In this document: positions 21,120 to 33,879 of the stretch, in pieces
Layout of the letters: every line of letters begins with the position of its first letter
Numbering within the stretch: position 1 is the stretch's first letter
Assembly: GCA_963682175.1 (NCBI GenBank)
Contig: OY821784.1
Coordinates: 29,865,621 to 29,929,620, forward strand
Direction of reading: 5' to 3'
Source: Triglochin maritima
Taxonomy: Eukaryota; Streptophyta; Magnoliopsida; Alismatales; Juncaginaceae
Length of the DNA: 64,000 nt
Translations under genes and position numbers: made by a program
The notes under the pieces: model-generated
What the model was told of the DNA's origin: nothing
Database searches by the model: none
The model's input: the letters and a program-made list of their open reading frames with translations, nothing else

Positions 21120-22525
21120 AACGGCGCCAAAAACTTGTTGAACGTTTTATTTAAACCGCAAGTGCACGGCCGCGATGAAGCGGTGGCAAGTACGGGTCGT
21201 CCTCAGGGATGTGAGCAACCTCTTGTTTGCACGAAATCAAGTGGCGAAAAAATGGAGAAGAGAGTTGGTTACGCTACTCTACACTAAACTACTCTAAGAA
21301 GTTTCAAATGCGAACGAAAGAAACAAACAATGAAATGACAACTAAGCTAAGAACAAAAGAAGAATGCTGGAATACAGAAATGGGAAAACCCCTAAGGGGT
21401 GGAGTGAGTGCACACATGCAAAGAGGTGGGTGTAGAATACATTCTTTAAGCACATGAAGGTGGTGCTTATGAAGCATAGGAAGTGTCTAAATGTTATGGC
21501 AAAACCTATCAATCTATTCACCAACTTAGTTGATTAACATTTACATATGCAAGTTGTTTATTTAAGAACCTAAACAAGCATGAGATGTGTCTAATCATTT
21601 TGGCAAAACTCATCAAGTTATAAATTCTATCCTAAACAAGCAAGCATACATTCATGTTTTATCAACACATCAGAAATAAAGCATTCATCCCATTCTCTAA
21701 TGCATGTATGTACATCTACTCCACCCCCCAAAGGGGATGAAACTACTCACTAAACATTATACTAATTATTAAACTAAGCAAAGAAAACATATTAAAACTA
21801 AGCTAGAAATAAAAGACGATTAAACTAAAACATGCACAAACAATAAAAGAAGCACAAACAAACAATGAAACAAACACAAAACTTTATTGATAAAATGACT
21901 CACATTAAAAGTAGCATCCTCCTACTTTAGTGTGTGCTTCAAGGCCTCACTTCTAGTAGGAAGAATAACCACTTAAAATATGGAGTGATTACAAAAGGAG
22001 GTGAAGGGTTCTATTTATAGGCATGGAAAAAGCTAATCCGAGACAATCCCCCGATGTGGGACTACACCAACACCAAAAATAGCCTAAACGAACATTAATA
22101 CAAGTCCAGGAGAAATCTTGGCGGATCTGGGCTAATCCAGACCGCCAATTGGCGGTCCAAAATGTCCGGATCCAATTGAGTTTTATTCTGGGCTTTTCTT
22201 TGTGCTTTTGGTGGTCTTTGATGCATCTACTTCGTTTGTTGGAGCTCCGACCCGAATCCAATTGCTAAAATACTCCCCATGATGGTGTGAAGTATTCTGT
22301 TTTGCTCTTAGGTCCCTCTGTCTTGCGTTCAGGTCCTTCTCCCTTGCGTCTTGGTCCCAGATCTCACTATCCAGTCCTTTTTCCCAGCTTTTGGGTCCTT
22401 TTATGCTTCATCTCTTCAAACCTAATTATTCCTGAAAACTAAACATAAAACTCGTAACATAGCATTGTTTAGGTGAAAGATAATGGATATAAGATACAAA
22501 TATGAGCATGAAATGATGTCAATCA
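21120..22525 (-). mobile_element. Partial primer site plus F3 LTR (element D)
   Basis: AACGGCGCCA (21120-21129) is the inner half of a tRNA-Asp primer site. The LTR is 21136-22525 (1390 bp; TGTTGAACG ... GTCAATCA) and on the minus strand resembles the F3 LTRs at 51216, 56003 and 59444. It holds the hairpin ACCGCCAATTGGCGGT at about 22141 and a TATA at about 22010. Confidence 0.85.
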
Positions 22526-22602
22526 GACTCGTTACGTAGCATTGCTTTGGCTAAAAATGAAGGATATGAGACACAAATGTGTGCATGATATGATGTCAAT
22601 CA
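22526..22602 (-). repeat. 77-bp 3' LTR fragment
   Basis: Identical to the end of the element C LTR (20908-20984), but clearly different from the end of this element's own 5' LTR (about 30032-30108). That points to a recombined or exchanged end. Confidence 0.8.
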
Positions 22603-24199
22603 AATACCCTCACACCTAACTTTTGCTAGTCTCGAGCAAAACAAAGAAATAGAAAAATGAATGAAAGGAAAAATCATACGTAAAAAAGGAAATCCTAACC
22701 CACTTTCGTAGGAATCACAGTTGCACTTAGCATGTGCAACAAACCGTTAAACCTCTCTGTCGCCAAGGAGGAGGAGTGTTGTCTCTTGAGGGTTTTCAGC
22801 GGATACACCCACAAAATCCGAACATAGATGCATTATTCAACCTAGCAACATGACTCGATGGACTCATTTTCGTCGATCATTGGACATGGTAATTCTACAG
22901 GACGACTTTATATATGTAATCAGTCTACACACCTAGCCTAATAAACCATTCGTGCAAGTTAGTTAGGGACTTAAGTGACAGACATGGGCAAGCTTAACAT
23001 CCTCAAGTGATACAAAGTGTAAAGGCCATTAAGATTCTTATTTGCATTACCATTTCCTTTTTTTCTTTTGTTCTTTTTTTCTTTTTTTTCCTAGTTGGTG
23101 TGTAATTCTCCCAGGGTGGGGTTTCATGTATCATTGCCTATGAGGACTTACCACTATCACGTACACCTTTCCTCACATCTCCACATAGGGCAATCACTAC
23201 TACCCGTGTAACGGGAGTTCGGTCGGTGCATCCCAAGTTAGATGACTCGAAAGCACCTGGCACTATGTCCCCTCAGACCTAATTTCTCGAGTGATAGGAG
23301 CCGTACGAGAAGAGAGAACACCTACTCACTTATTTCTTATCTACATATGAACAAAAAACCCTGCACTTAATGTCTCACAACAGGAGTTTAAAGTTCCCTG
23401 ACTACGACAAACTTCCTTATATTAACGGACACGAATTATTCGATTCATTAGGTTCAGGGTGGACTTCTTTGTTTATTTGAGTACTAAAACCCAATGATTA
23501 CACGCCCCCCGAGGGAAGACCGAGGTGCATCCTTACGACTCGATAAGACCTAAAGCCGGTATAGTAGATATCCTAATGCATCATGTTCAAGTCAATTTTG
23601 GGAACTTCTCTTTTGATTGCTTCAAAATGATTTAGCATACTCTAAACACATACACAAATCCAAAAACCATTTTCTTTCGCAAACACATGAAGATTTTGAA
23701 TGAAATGTGAAAATTTAAAGCACTAGTCAAGCAAAAGAAGACAAGTCACCCAAGGATCATGGCAAGCAGATATATCGATATTAAATGTAGCACACTAACA
23801 TGACCCTAACAGTACAAACAAAAGAAAACAAAAGAGAAGGAGAAAGACTTGACTATGTACATACGTAAAACACCCCCACACTTACTTCATGCATTGTCTT
23901 CAATGAATAAGAGCATGATACTACATTGATTTATGCATGAAAAAGAAAAGATCTCACCAACGTGAAGCACAAAGGGATGTTCATGGTTATGTTGATGGAC
24001 ACAAATCCGAATTCCTCTCAAAACCTGTGAGATACTTAAGAGGGGAGATAAATACGTCAAACAAATGGGGCCCAAATACTCAAAGGTTGGGGCCACAACA
24101 ACCACTGCTCACTTTTGGAGTCTTTTGTGTTTTTATTTTATTTTTTCTTCTTCTAAACAAGATATATACATCAACAAAGATATTCTCATAATCATTTGG
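22603..24199 (-). other. 3' noncoding block of F2 element B with two polypurine tracts
   Basis: Plus-strand AATACCCTCACACCTAAC (22603 onward) is the 3' tract; ACACCCCCACACTTAC (about 23870-23885) is the internal one. About 22700-23860 between them matches the F3 element at 54760-55980 over much of its length, without a conserved ORF. A pyrimidine/T-rich stretch is at 23050-23090. No gene. Confidence 0.7.
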
Positions 24200-25509
24200 T
24201 CAAGGAACATCAAATGAGAACATTGAGTCATGAGGACCAGAGATTTGCCAAGACGGGCCCGCTTCATTGGTACTCTGAGGTATCATGAGGGGTGAAAGGT
24301 CAAAACTAAAAGGCTCGAACCCCTCATAATATTGGTTAGGCGTAGGCAACATGAATGAGTGGAGTTGTGTTGCCTCACTAGGGTTTAGTTGCTCGTCGAA
24401 CAAACCTTCCAACCAATAGGTGGGTGCATCAGAATGAATTTCTCAGGCTCATTCGAGGAATGTTGCACATCAGTCGCACTAAGAATGTGGCTTCTCCCCA
24501 AGTCATCCAACAAGGACCACCCAACCTCCTTTATATTATGAAGCATAAGCTTGGTTGCAGGTGGGACCTTATTGGAATCAAGATGAAGCTCAAGGGGCTC
24601 AATGGACATGGGACATGGGGTAAAGACACATTCTGGTATGTGCATATGATGAGGTGTGTCCCCCTCACTAATAGTCTCAACTGAATCATCCAACAAACAC
24701 TCCCTTTGTATATTCATGTTTGATGCCAGCTCACTATGTTGCATTGCAAAGACAGGTAATGAGTTTTCGCTGCACACAAACATTCTCAACAGGTTGCATT
24801 GGTGTTGGGGTGTTTGTTGATTTTGCGGTGCTTTCTTTGATTGGCGGATGAGGTTGAGATTTGAAGGTTGGTCCAAGGGCTCATGTTGCCTACCAGAGTT
24901 GAACACATGAAACTCGACACTCATGTTACCGAATGAGAGTTTCATGAGACCATTTCTACAATTAATTAAGGTGTTGGATGTTGCCAGAAATGGTCTACCC
25001 AAAATCAAAGGTATTTAGGAGTGGGTGTTCACAATAGGGTTGGTATCGTGGACGACAAAATCTACTGGAAATATAAAATCTCCAACTTTGATGAGCACGT
25101 GCTCAATAATCCCCCTTGGGACACCAATGGATCTATCCGCCAATTGGAGAGTGATCTTAGTTGGTTTCAATTCTCCCAAGTTCAACTGTTCATAAACATA
25201 AAACGGGAGGAGGTTCACCGCTGATCCAAAATCAAACAATACATTACTCATGCTAGTGTCCCCTATCATACACTGAATAATAGGACAACCAGGTTCTTTG
25301 TACTTTGTGTATCTAGGATTGGACAAAAGTGAGCTTACACTCGCATTTAAGAATGCTTTCTTAGGAACATTGGTCTTCCTCTTTGTTGTGCAAAGATCCT
25401 TCAACACTTTGGCATATTGAGGTATTTGTTGGATGACATCCAACAAGGGGATGTAAACCTTCACTTCTCTGAAGACCTCTAATATCTTATCGATTGGGTA
25501 ACTCTGCAT
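24200..25509 (-). pseudogene. Protease plus ORFX polyprotein, F2 copy B
   Basis: Best preserved copy of this arrangement. Minus-strand codons from 25509 give the protease: PIDKILEVFREVKV linker, PGCPIIQCMIGDT, active site LFDFGSAVNLLPFYVYEQ, then VDFVVHDTNPIVN. One TAA at 25012-25014 follows, then in the same frame ILGRPFLATSNTLINCRNG, SFGNMSVEFHVFNSG and the unknown ORFX domain. A one-base loss near 24410 shifts the last 70 codons, which end MFSFDVP. Only two lesions spoil a protein of about 430 codons. The protease would cut Gag; ORFX has no known function and stands in the place of reverse transcriptase. Confidence 0.8.
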
Positions 25510-25814
25510 TTTGGTTAACGTACTACGATATGGAGATTTTGGCAGGTAGGTTTTCTACGGTGCCTGAGAAGGAGGCGTTGGTGTATTACCCTCACCCTCA
25601 GCCTCTTTCTCGCCATCATTCCCAACGAGGTGCTGCACAGATGGTGGTGGAGGCAAGGAAATGTGATTGTCAACCAGCTTTCCATTCCTTAAGGTTACAA
25701 TGACATTAACATGGTGAACAAGTTCCTCTATATGGTTCACTTGCCGCCCTCAAGGTACCAAACTCATTTTGCAAGTGTGGTTGTCGGTACATGTGGGGAT
25801 TAGCCTGAGGCTGG
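25510..25814 (-). pseudogene. gag C-terminal fragment, F2 copy B
   Basis: Gag-protease linker region on the minus strand (VNVIVTLRNGKLVDNHISLP, then an acidic G/E-rich stretch). It ends where the solo LTR begins. Confidence 0.6.
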
Positions 25815-27037
25815 TGATGCATTGCATACATTGCATCATATGTCTTTCATTTAGATTACTTTTATATCAATAAATGCTACTAAGTTATGTGTTTAGTCTT
25901 ATTTACAGAATACAGGGACCTGAATGCAAATTGCCCACATCCCGAGCATAAACACGTGCAAAAGACACATTTTTATTATAAAGACCAAGTTCAAGTTTAT
26001 CGGGTTTCAAATGGAAATGCATCCAAGCATAAAAGCATTCAAGACCTAATTACAAAAAAAGCAAGGACTTAAGCACAAAAGTAGTCGGGGGCTTAATTGC
26101 AAAAAGCCAAGGACCTAATTGCAATTAAAGCATCAAAATATTATCTTGGAGAAAATCTAAAGTAAAATCAATGTGGATTTCCAAATATATGAAGGAAATA
26201 ATTCGGAGCTCAAGAGAATGGAAAGAAATCATCCAGACGCGCAAAGGAAGATCAAATCATACCATAAACACACAGCAAAAATTCGGACTTAATCAGAGCA
26301 ATATATGCTGCGTTTCCGCCGCACATTACACTTCACATGCGGCGATTCCACCGCCCCTTGGTCGATCCGCGTCTCCAAATTTTGTCCAGTCGTGTCTCGA
26401 CACGTGTACTCTCCAATTTGATACTTAGGTCCCTTGTAGCAACTATAAATAGCCCCGAGAACGATGTTAAAAGGGTCCTTGGTCCTTAGTCCCTTAGCTT
26501 ATGTTCTAGTTTTTATTCCTTAGTTTAATAAATTTCTGTTGTTTTATTTCTTGTTTTTAGTTTTATTTTGTAATTCCTCTAGGACCCTTTCTCCTTCCTC
26601 TCATCCATGAGTTTCTAACTCTTTCCAAAGGGTGGAGGTGACGGATTTAGGGTGAAGAGAAGATGAATAAATGTTATAATTTTAATTTCGTGATTAGTAT
26701 ATTTTGATTACTTGAGTTTATGTTAAATCATTTATCATGTAATGCTTCATAACTAACATGATTTATTATAAGTTTCTGAATTCTCTAATCTAAACCCTAA
26801 ATCTAAACCTCCACCCAACGGAATTCACCTCTTTGTTCTTGTTTTAGTTTTATTTGTTCATGTTTCTTTCTTTAGATAATTAAAATCAAAAATCTCAAAA
26901 CCCAAATTTATTCTTCTCTCCTTCTTTCCCCCAATCGTAAATCACAAATAACAAATCTCTCCCACCTTGTGTTCGACCCGTATTTGCCACGTCTTCATTG
27001 ACGCCGTGCACTTGCGGTATAAATTTAATTCTCATCA
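25815..27037 (+). repeat. Solo F1 LTR (no target duplication)
   Basis: 1223 bp, TGATGCATTG to CATCA, homologous to both LTRs of 8673-16250 with TATA at 26444-26451. No internal sequence. Flanks are GCTGG and ATATT, so there is no target duplication, and about 950 bp of gag present in copy A (1896-2846) are missing here. Confidence 0.92.
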
Positions 27038-27574
27038 ATATTCATCCCAACTCCTAAAGGCATTCACCTGGTTGCTGTACAACCGTTTCTTGGCATGATC
27101 TTTTAGTGCAAAAGGGAACAAGACGAAGGTGGATGGAGTCTGTGATAAGTTGTTGCAACTTGAACATAGCACAAACCTCCTCAAATTCCCTCGGAAAGAT
27201 ATAAGGGTCACCCTTCCCAGTGAAGTGAGGGAGCATGGACATAAACTGAGGCTTAACCTCAAAGTGGTTCCCATTCGCCTCTTGTAATACGATGCAAGAA
27301 GGTAGAGCAGTACGACTCGAGTAGCATCGATCACGTAGAGTAATGGGAACCTAGGGAACCAATTGATGAGATTGTGGACCCCACCTTCTCGATCAGAGGG
27401 TGGTGGAGGTCCAAAACCTGAGTTGTCCTCTTGTAGTCCACGACTCGTCATGGTCCCGGGTCTGTGTAGGACAGAGGACGGGGATATGTTCGAAAAATCG
27501 ACAATCGAAGACAATTCGTTGTCGTATCTCGTCAAATGACCCGCAACGTCTCGTGACCACACTGGCATGCACAA
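27038..27574 (-). pseudogene. gag N-terminal part, F2 copy B
   Basis: Capsid-type gag in two frames: FMSMLPHFTGKGDPYIFPREF-like text at 27054-27242 and ALKDHAKKRLYSNQVNAF in another frame. D-to-H in the normal KDDAKK motif and a frameshift mark decay. It matches 2847-3380 of copy A. Confidence 0.75.
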
Positions 27575-28685
27575 AGTTGTGCACCCACACGAGTCAGACG
27601 TTAAATAAAGAAAACTTTTTTTCTTTTTCGAAACAATTAAAACAGAAGGTGCGTAGAGGAAAAGATGAGAAGACTTTGATGAGAGGGACTGACTCAGGAG
27701 AGAAGGGAAGAAATCCTTATGCTACGGAGGTTAGGTACTGGTAGAAGCATACAACAAAGCAAGGCTCAAACAACCTAAGGTCGCTATAGGTCCTTACAAC
27801 TAGATGACGCCAAACTGCGAGGTCACACGGCCTCAACACGCCTCACCTCCCTACGATAAATACCACAAAACCCAGCAAGTTAGCCAAGATCCGGAGATCT
27901 CGTCTCTCCTACTATCGACAGAGTGGGCGACGCCGATCAAGCCATGACGGTCGCGACCGAATCACTCTCCTAATGCGCCTGAGATCCTTAGGGGCTAATG
28001 TCTACTTGATTTTAAAATTAGGCTTTTTGAGAGGTGTTTTGTGGGGCTGAAGGAAGGGGTGATGAAATCCCCCACCTTATCTGGAAAACTATAGGTGGTG
28101 CCCCTTAAAGATGTTTTGATTCCTTAATCTATCAAGCAATTCACCAATCAAACACTCGTCTCACTCTTGTTTCAATACAATTCCTACTAACTAATGCATG
28201 GTCATACGAACAAATGCATGAATGAGAGTAGGAAATAAGTAACTCACGCCAGTTCTCAACAACTGGGAGTAAATCAAAATAAAAGACAAACTACGTGCAT
28301 AAGTGAAGTATATGATGCATGACCTAACCAAGCAAGAATGCCTAATCTTTTGCTTTGGGTTTTAGTGGCCAAGTTGATTAAAAGGGGATAGATTATTGAT
28401 TATTGATCTGAGATCAAACTACATTTCATAACATGGAAAATTGAGATCCCAGAACACTAAAATGAAGATACAAATAGACCAAAGAAAGAAGCAAGCAATT
28501 GAAGCTTACTAGACCGCCAGTTGGTGGTCCCAGCCGCTGATTGGATGTCAGTGTGGCTTTGTCCGCGTCCAAACGTTTCCTAGTGACTTCCCTTGATCTT
28601 TAGAGCCTCCTAAAATAAAGAAAAACTACAAACAAAAAAATTAAATCCACTCGAATCGTCCAAACCAGAGTCTGGACTAAGCACC
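27575..28685 (-). other. Leader of F2 element B
   Basis: No gene. Same as copy A 3381-4493, with the conserved block at about 27650-27980 and the leader hairpin near 28511-28530. Confidence 0.65.
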
Positions 28686-28703
28686 TCCCCGACAATGATG
28701 CCA
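28686..28703 (-). promoter_or_regulatory. Primer-binding site, F2 copy B
   Basis: TCCCCGACAATGATGCCA, identical to copy A; a decayed tRNA-Asp type. Confidence 0.75.
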
Positions 28704-28710
28704 AAAAACT

Positions 28711-30108
28711 TGTTTAATTAATTAAGTTTAGACCTCAAGTGCACGACGTCGGTGAAGACGCGAAAATACGTGTCGATCCACGAGGAGATGAGTAACTTCT
28801 GGTTTGTCCAAAATCGAATGGCAAATAAAGGAAGAAGAGATTTGATTATGCTACGCTAAACTACAGTAAACTAGTAAGTAACAAATGCAAAGAAGGCAAC
28901 TAGCGATGTATTAAAACTAAACTAAGCGAACTTAATAACTAGGCTGGAAATCAGGAAGAGAAACCCCTGGGGGGTGGAATGAGTGTAGACATGCAATAAG
29001 ATGGTGAAGAATGCATTCAATGGGCACAAATGTAGGTTGTGGTTTCATGCATAGAAAGTGTCTAATGGATATGACAAAACCTATCAATCCAATCACTAAC
29101 TTAGTTGATTAACATTCACATACACAAGTTGGTTATTTTAGAACCTAAAAAAGCATGAGAGGTGTCTAATAGTTGTGGCAAAACCCATCAAGTGAAGTGT
29201 TCTACTATAAACAAACTAGAATACATTCACACTTATCAACACATTTCAAAATAAAGCATTCATTTCCATTCTTTATTGCATGTATAAACATCATCTTCAC
29301 CCCCCAAAGGGGGATGTAACTACTCACTACTCGTTAAACTATAAACTACATTAAGAAAATGAGACAATCTAATTATACTACCATATAGAAAACAAACAAG
29401 CTAAACATGCAAGCATTAAAACAAAGACAACATTAAAATAAACTACGCAGAATTTTTTTATTTGCATGACTCACATTAGAAGTAGCATTCTTCTCCACCT
29501 TGAGTTTTGCTCCAAGGCTTCCCCCAAGTATAGAGAATGCCATCAAGCATGTAGTAAACACAAAGCAGGAGGAAGAGTTGTATTTATAGTCATAGAAAAA
29601 ATACCAGGGACAATCCCCCGATGTGGGAGTAATGAAACAGTCTCAGAATAGACATAAACATATACCCATATCCACAAGAAATTGGGTCGGATTTTGAGAA
29701 AAACATACTGACCCATTTTCAGATATCTTCTTTAATTGGCGCATTTTTCCCAGATCCGACTCATTTTTTGATATCTTCTTTAATTCTTTAATTCTTCACA
29801 TGGGTGCACTCGGATCGGTTATTGGAGTTTAGGCCCAGATCTAATTGCCAAAATACTCTTCCTGATGGTGTGGAGTTTCTTGATTTACTCATTGGTCTTT
29901 TCTGTTTACATCCGGGTCATTCTCTCTTGCTTCTCAGTCCATAAGTTTTGCAATTCAGTCATTTTCCTTACTTTTAAGTCCTTTTTGTGTATCTTCTTCT
30001 CAAACATGTTTATTCCTGAAACTTAAAATAAGACTCGTTATGTAGCATTGCTTAGGCTAAAAACAAAGGATATAACTTACAAATATATGCATGATATGAT
30101 GTCAATCA
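28711..30108 (-). repeat. 5' LTR of F2 element, copy B
   Basis: 1398 bp with both TG and CA ends intact, the same length as copy A. A minus-strand TATA is near 29580-29588, with the GGGGGATTGTCCC-type U3 motif beside it. The flank is aacgctaatt, as in copy A. Confidence 0.9.
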
Positions 30109-32865
30109 AACGCTAATTACCGAGATAAGATTGTCGTGTGGGTTAAAGAGTATTGTACCTCTTCAATTATTTAACAACACGAGCATATAAGAGAGGAAAT
30201 GGTTACTTTTATATATTGAATAGACCTAGAAAGTGAAACATTATAGAATTGTGTTATGTCTCATTAATGTTTTGACTGTGTCTTGAATCCTAAGGTATGA
30301 GTCTTATGTCTTATCACATAGGAAGTGTTTGATTTGATTATTGTCAAAAACTACCAATGAGCATAGTGATAACGGCAATAGTTGGTCGAACATGACTCGT
30401 GCTGGAAGAGATAGTTCGTCAAAAGATTATCGTTGTCCCTCTTTACCTGAGTAATGATATTAGTGGACCCTTTGATAAAACAAAATTATAATGTGCACAA
30501 TATGACTTGTGTTAAGTTAGATATTTATAATTAGCATAAGAGTCCAAGAAATGAGTATATAATACAAAGTTGACACATTTCTACTTTATAATATTCTTAA
30601 TATCATGAGGAAGGGATAAACAAAAGGGATGTTCTTACATCACTAAATGGATCGTGTTTAGTTCGAGTGAACAAAACATCTTTGCTAATTGGGTAACTAT
30701 AATGTGTAGCTAGATACCACTTATAGTTTGTGATATTAAGTGTTTAATATCACTACCAATATAGCTTAGGTCCTCCTATAGGTCACACAACAAAACTGGG
30801 AAACAAAAAACTTGATTTTGTGTTTATATGATGTATCGGGTTTCATGTGAAATAAGATACATGTGGTGAATCAATAGAATCAATATGTCGTGAAAATGAC
30901 ATAGTTAGAATCATAAATAAATTCATATGAGATGTATGTATTATGGGGTGTAATGTTTTGATATTATATATGATAATATATTACATGATATGTGAATTTG
31001 CTAAAAACCCCAAATATTGTATTTTTTGGATATAAATCCAAAATTTGATAAAAGCAAAAATAAGACGAAACGGGTGAACGTTTTTAGAAACCGGTCGACC
31101 GAAAATTCATAGTAGTTGCTGCGTATGTAACGGTTGACCAGACGGTTGTGTTTGGTCGACCGAAAACTTCCAGGAGCTTCCGCAAATTCTTCTCAGTAGC
31201 AATCGGTCGACTAACTTGTAGCTTAGTCCGACTGAAAACTTCTAGTAGCCGATTCTCGTATGGAATCAGTCGATCATTTATGTGTTTTGTTCGACCGGAA
31301 AATCACAGTAGCTTTGGTATCTTATGATGGGTTGACCGCCCGGCTTCATTGTCTAACTAAAATCACAATTAATTGCCAATCGGTCGACCGATTGGTTAAT
31401 TACGGTCGACCGATGGACACGATTTTGCTAAAATTATTAAGAGATTATTGTTGATCATGGGTTGGATTTATTCAATTAAGGTCAAACATTTTTAAGGATG
31501 ATTATGTGTCAATTTGTGCTTGGTTTAAGGAAGAGGAAAGCAAGAGATCATGGGTTAGTGGATAACACATGATGTGGGTTTTTTGAGAGCCTATAAATAG
31601 GTCTCCTCTCCCTACTTGTTTTAGTGAATGCAAAAATTCTCTCTCTCCCTAACCACCCCATTAATCCATCCGAAAATTCTCTTAATCATTCAAGTTTCTG
31701 GAGATTAAATTCTCGGGAGTTTTAGAGGGGTTATTAGCTAGATTCTAACCTTGATTTAGAGATTGATTGACTAGCTCCTTTCTCTCTAATCTTGTTTAGA
31801 GTTTGGTAAACACTTGGAGGCGAATCGGTGGACGATTCAACGGGCAACGCAACTCCAAATTTTCGTAAAGGTTTTAGAGAAACTTTGGGTATGATCTCCT
31901 TCTATTTATTTTAATATATATGTAAATTACATGATATTAGAATAAATATAAGACAATGTGCATAAAATCGTCGAAAATATGAAAATCGATCTTGTATGCA
32001 TGTATAAAATTTTAAAATATATACATACATATGGGCACAAAATCCTACATATCGAACTCAAACGAACCTATCGTGCTCTCAAGCAAAACGAATCGAACTA
32101 ATATCGAACATATCAAGCTCAAACAAAAAACGATATGACTGCCATCGAGCATAACTATCGAACCTATCGGGGTGAAAGGAAAACGGACCGATTTCCATCG
32201 AACTACAATCGAAGCTATCGAGTCCCTTTTGTACCACAGGAAAACGGTTCCACGTCCAAACTATCGAGTACCCATCGAACTACAATCGAACCTATCGAGC
32301 CCCTTCAGTAACACAAGAAAACGGTTCCACTTTCCAACTAGGCGACAAAACTCAGATGAATACCAATAAATGGATGAAATCAACTACATTTCCGATAGAA
32401 ACAATAATATAACCTTATAAACCTATATCAAGAAGTAAAAAGAAACATAAACAAAATGTGCTGGAAAACCGACCTTCATCGTCGGCTTCAATGTAGGAGT
32501 TGTTCGACAGGGTACGTCGCAGAACTCGAATGACGGGTCGAGTGCGAGAGAGAAGGGATGTGCAAACGCTGTAGACAGAAAGAGAAGACACAACGAATGA
32601 GTGTGGGAGAGAGAGAGGTTTGCAACTGTTGAAAGAAAGAGACAAAGAAAATGATTTCTTATTTAAAGGGAAAGATAGAGAAATAGGGGAACGGTCCCAT
32701 GATTTGGACAGGGGTATTTTGGGGAGAAGTGGAAATATACACATATTTTTCAAAAGATGTTAAAGTGTGAGTTTTTTTCCAGAGGTTGGATCACTTGGAG
32801 TATTAACTTATAATAGGTAGAACACTCAACTCGTTCTTTGCACGAATGATCTTTGAAAATAGAGG
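30109..32865. other. Unresolved repeat block, copy B
   Basis: Duplicate of 5917-8667: GGTCGACCG array at 31070-31425, TATA at 31592-31599, tandem repeat at 32172-32340 and the weak minus-strand ORF 32415-32753. In the array several GGTCGACCG units are more perfect here than in copy A (for example 31090-31110). Confidence 0.6.
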
Positions 32866-32870
32866 ACAAT
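32866..32870. other. Empty insertion site of the F1 element
   Basis: A single ACAAT between the flanks that surround the element in copy A (left ...atagagg, right catcatgatt...). It proves the insertion in copy A and its boundaries. Confidence 0.93.
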
Positions 32871-33879
32871 CATCATGATTAACATATATGAATAAAAAAA
32901 TCATGATGATTTTCAATAAAATAAAATCAGAACCATAAGTTAAGCAAGTAGCTGAATTAATTGTTTCTCTTATGAACTTGACTTCAATTACGTGGTCTAA
33001 AAATTGATAAGATCAAATCACAATCTTCCTGTATTTTGATGCAAAAAAATTTATAAGAAAACAAAATAATGTATTACATATGGTTTAGAAGAAAAAAAAT
33101 TAAAAATAAAATATCTTCACCCAAAATTTCTTAATGCATGGTTGACCATACATAAAAAGGATTTGGGACGATCTCAGTGGGTAAACTAAACAAAGAAATA
33201 CAAATAAATATGCCTGGATAAGACCTTATCGAAGAGCTTTGAAGTAAAAGCCAAAATTAGAAAGGCTCTGTTTAAAATTCTGATAATAAAAGAAATATCT
33301 AATATATAAATTTATAGGTTAAAATCGAGAAATAGTAAACCAAAATGTAAATTTTTGGGAGAATTGTAAAAATTATTACAAAAGACAAAAGAAATTGGAC
33401 GGTTTTCTACAAAAACTCCTAAAAATAATTTCTCCAAAAACCACAAAAAACACGAAGTCTCACAAGAATGTTTGTCTACCTCTCACCTCCTAGGGAGTGC
33501 TTAGATTTCAAAGAATTATAGAGCAAAACAAGATAAAAGAAAAGGGGAAGAGAAGAAAAACTTGATATACCTTCTTTTCCGTGTCTCGTTTGGATAGACA
33601 AGAGAGAAAATATGTAATTCTCTTCTTAAGATAGGATAAGAATAGTGAGAAGAAAAAACAAAATGCTCATATTGAATTGACCATATTACTCTTTCTTTGA
33701 GTTCTAACAAAATTGATATGGTTTCAAAGGATTCTAGAAACCTTTTTATAACTAAATAAAGTTAAATACATACTTAAATCAGTAAGATTAATAAATAAAT
33801 TTATATAACTTACTTATAACCGTAATTAAAATTAAATGGCATGCTTTCATTAGAATGTGGCTAGTACAAAGGTAGAAAC
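32871..33879. repeat. Old dispersed repeat next to hAT, copy B
   Basis: Duplicate of 16256-17262; a diverged relative is at 48295-48990. No gene seen. Confidence 0.7.

Larger units (their letters stand above)
22526..30108 (-). mobile_element. F2 gag-protease element, copy B (nearly complete internal part)
   Basis: On the minus strand: 5' LTR 30108-28711, primer site 28703-28686, leader, gag (interrupted by a solo LTR), protease joined to ORFX in one frame, internal polypurine tract about 23870-23882, conserved noncoding block, 3' polypurine tract, and only the last 77 bp of a 3' LTR (22526-22602). No reverse transcriptase or integrase anywhere, although the whole internal region except part of gag is present. 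Confidence 0.88.
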
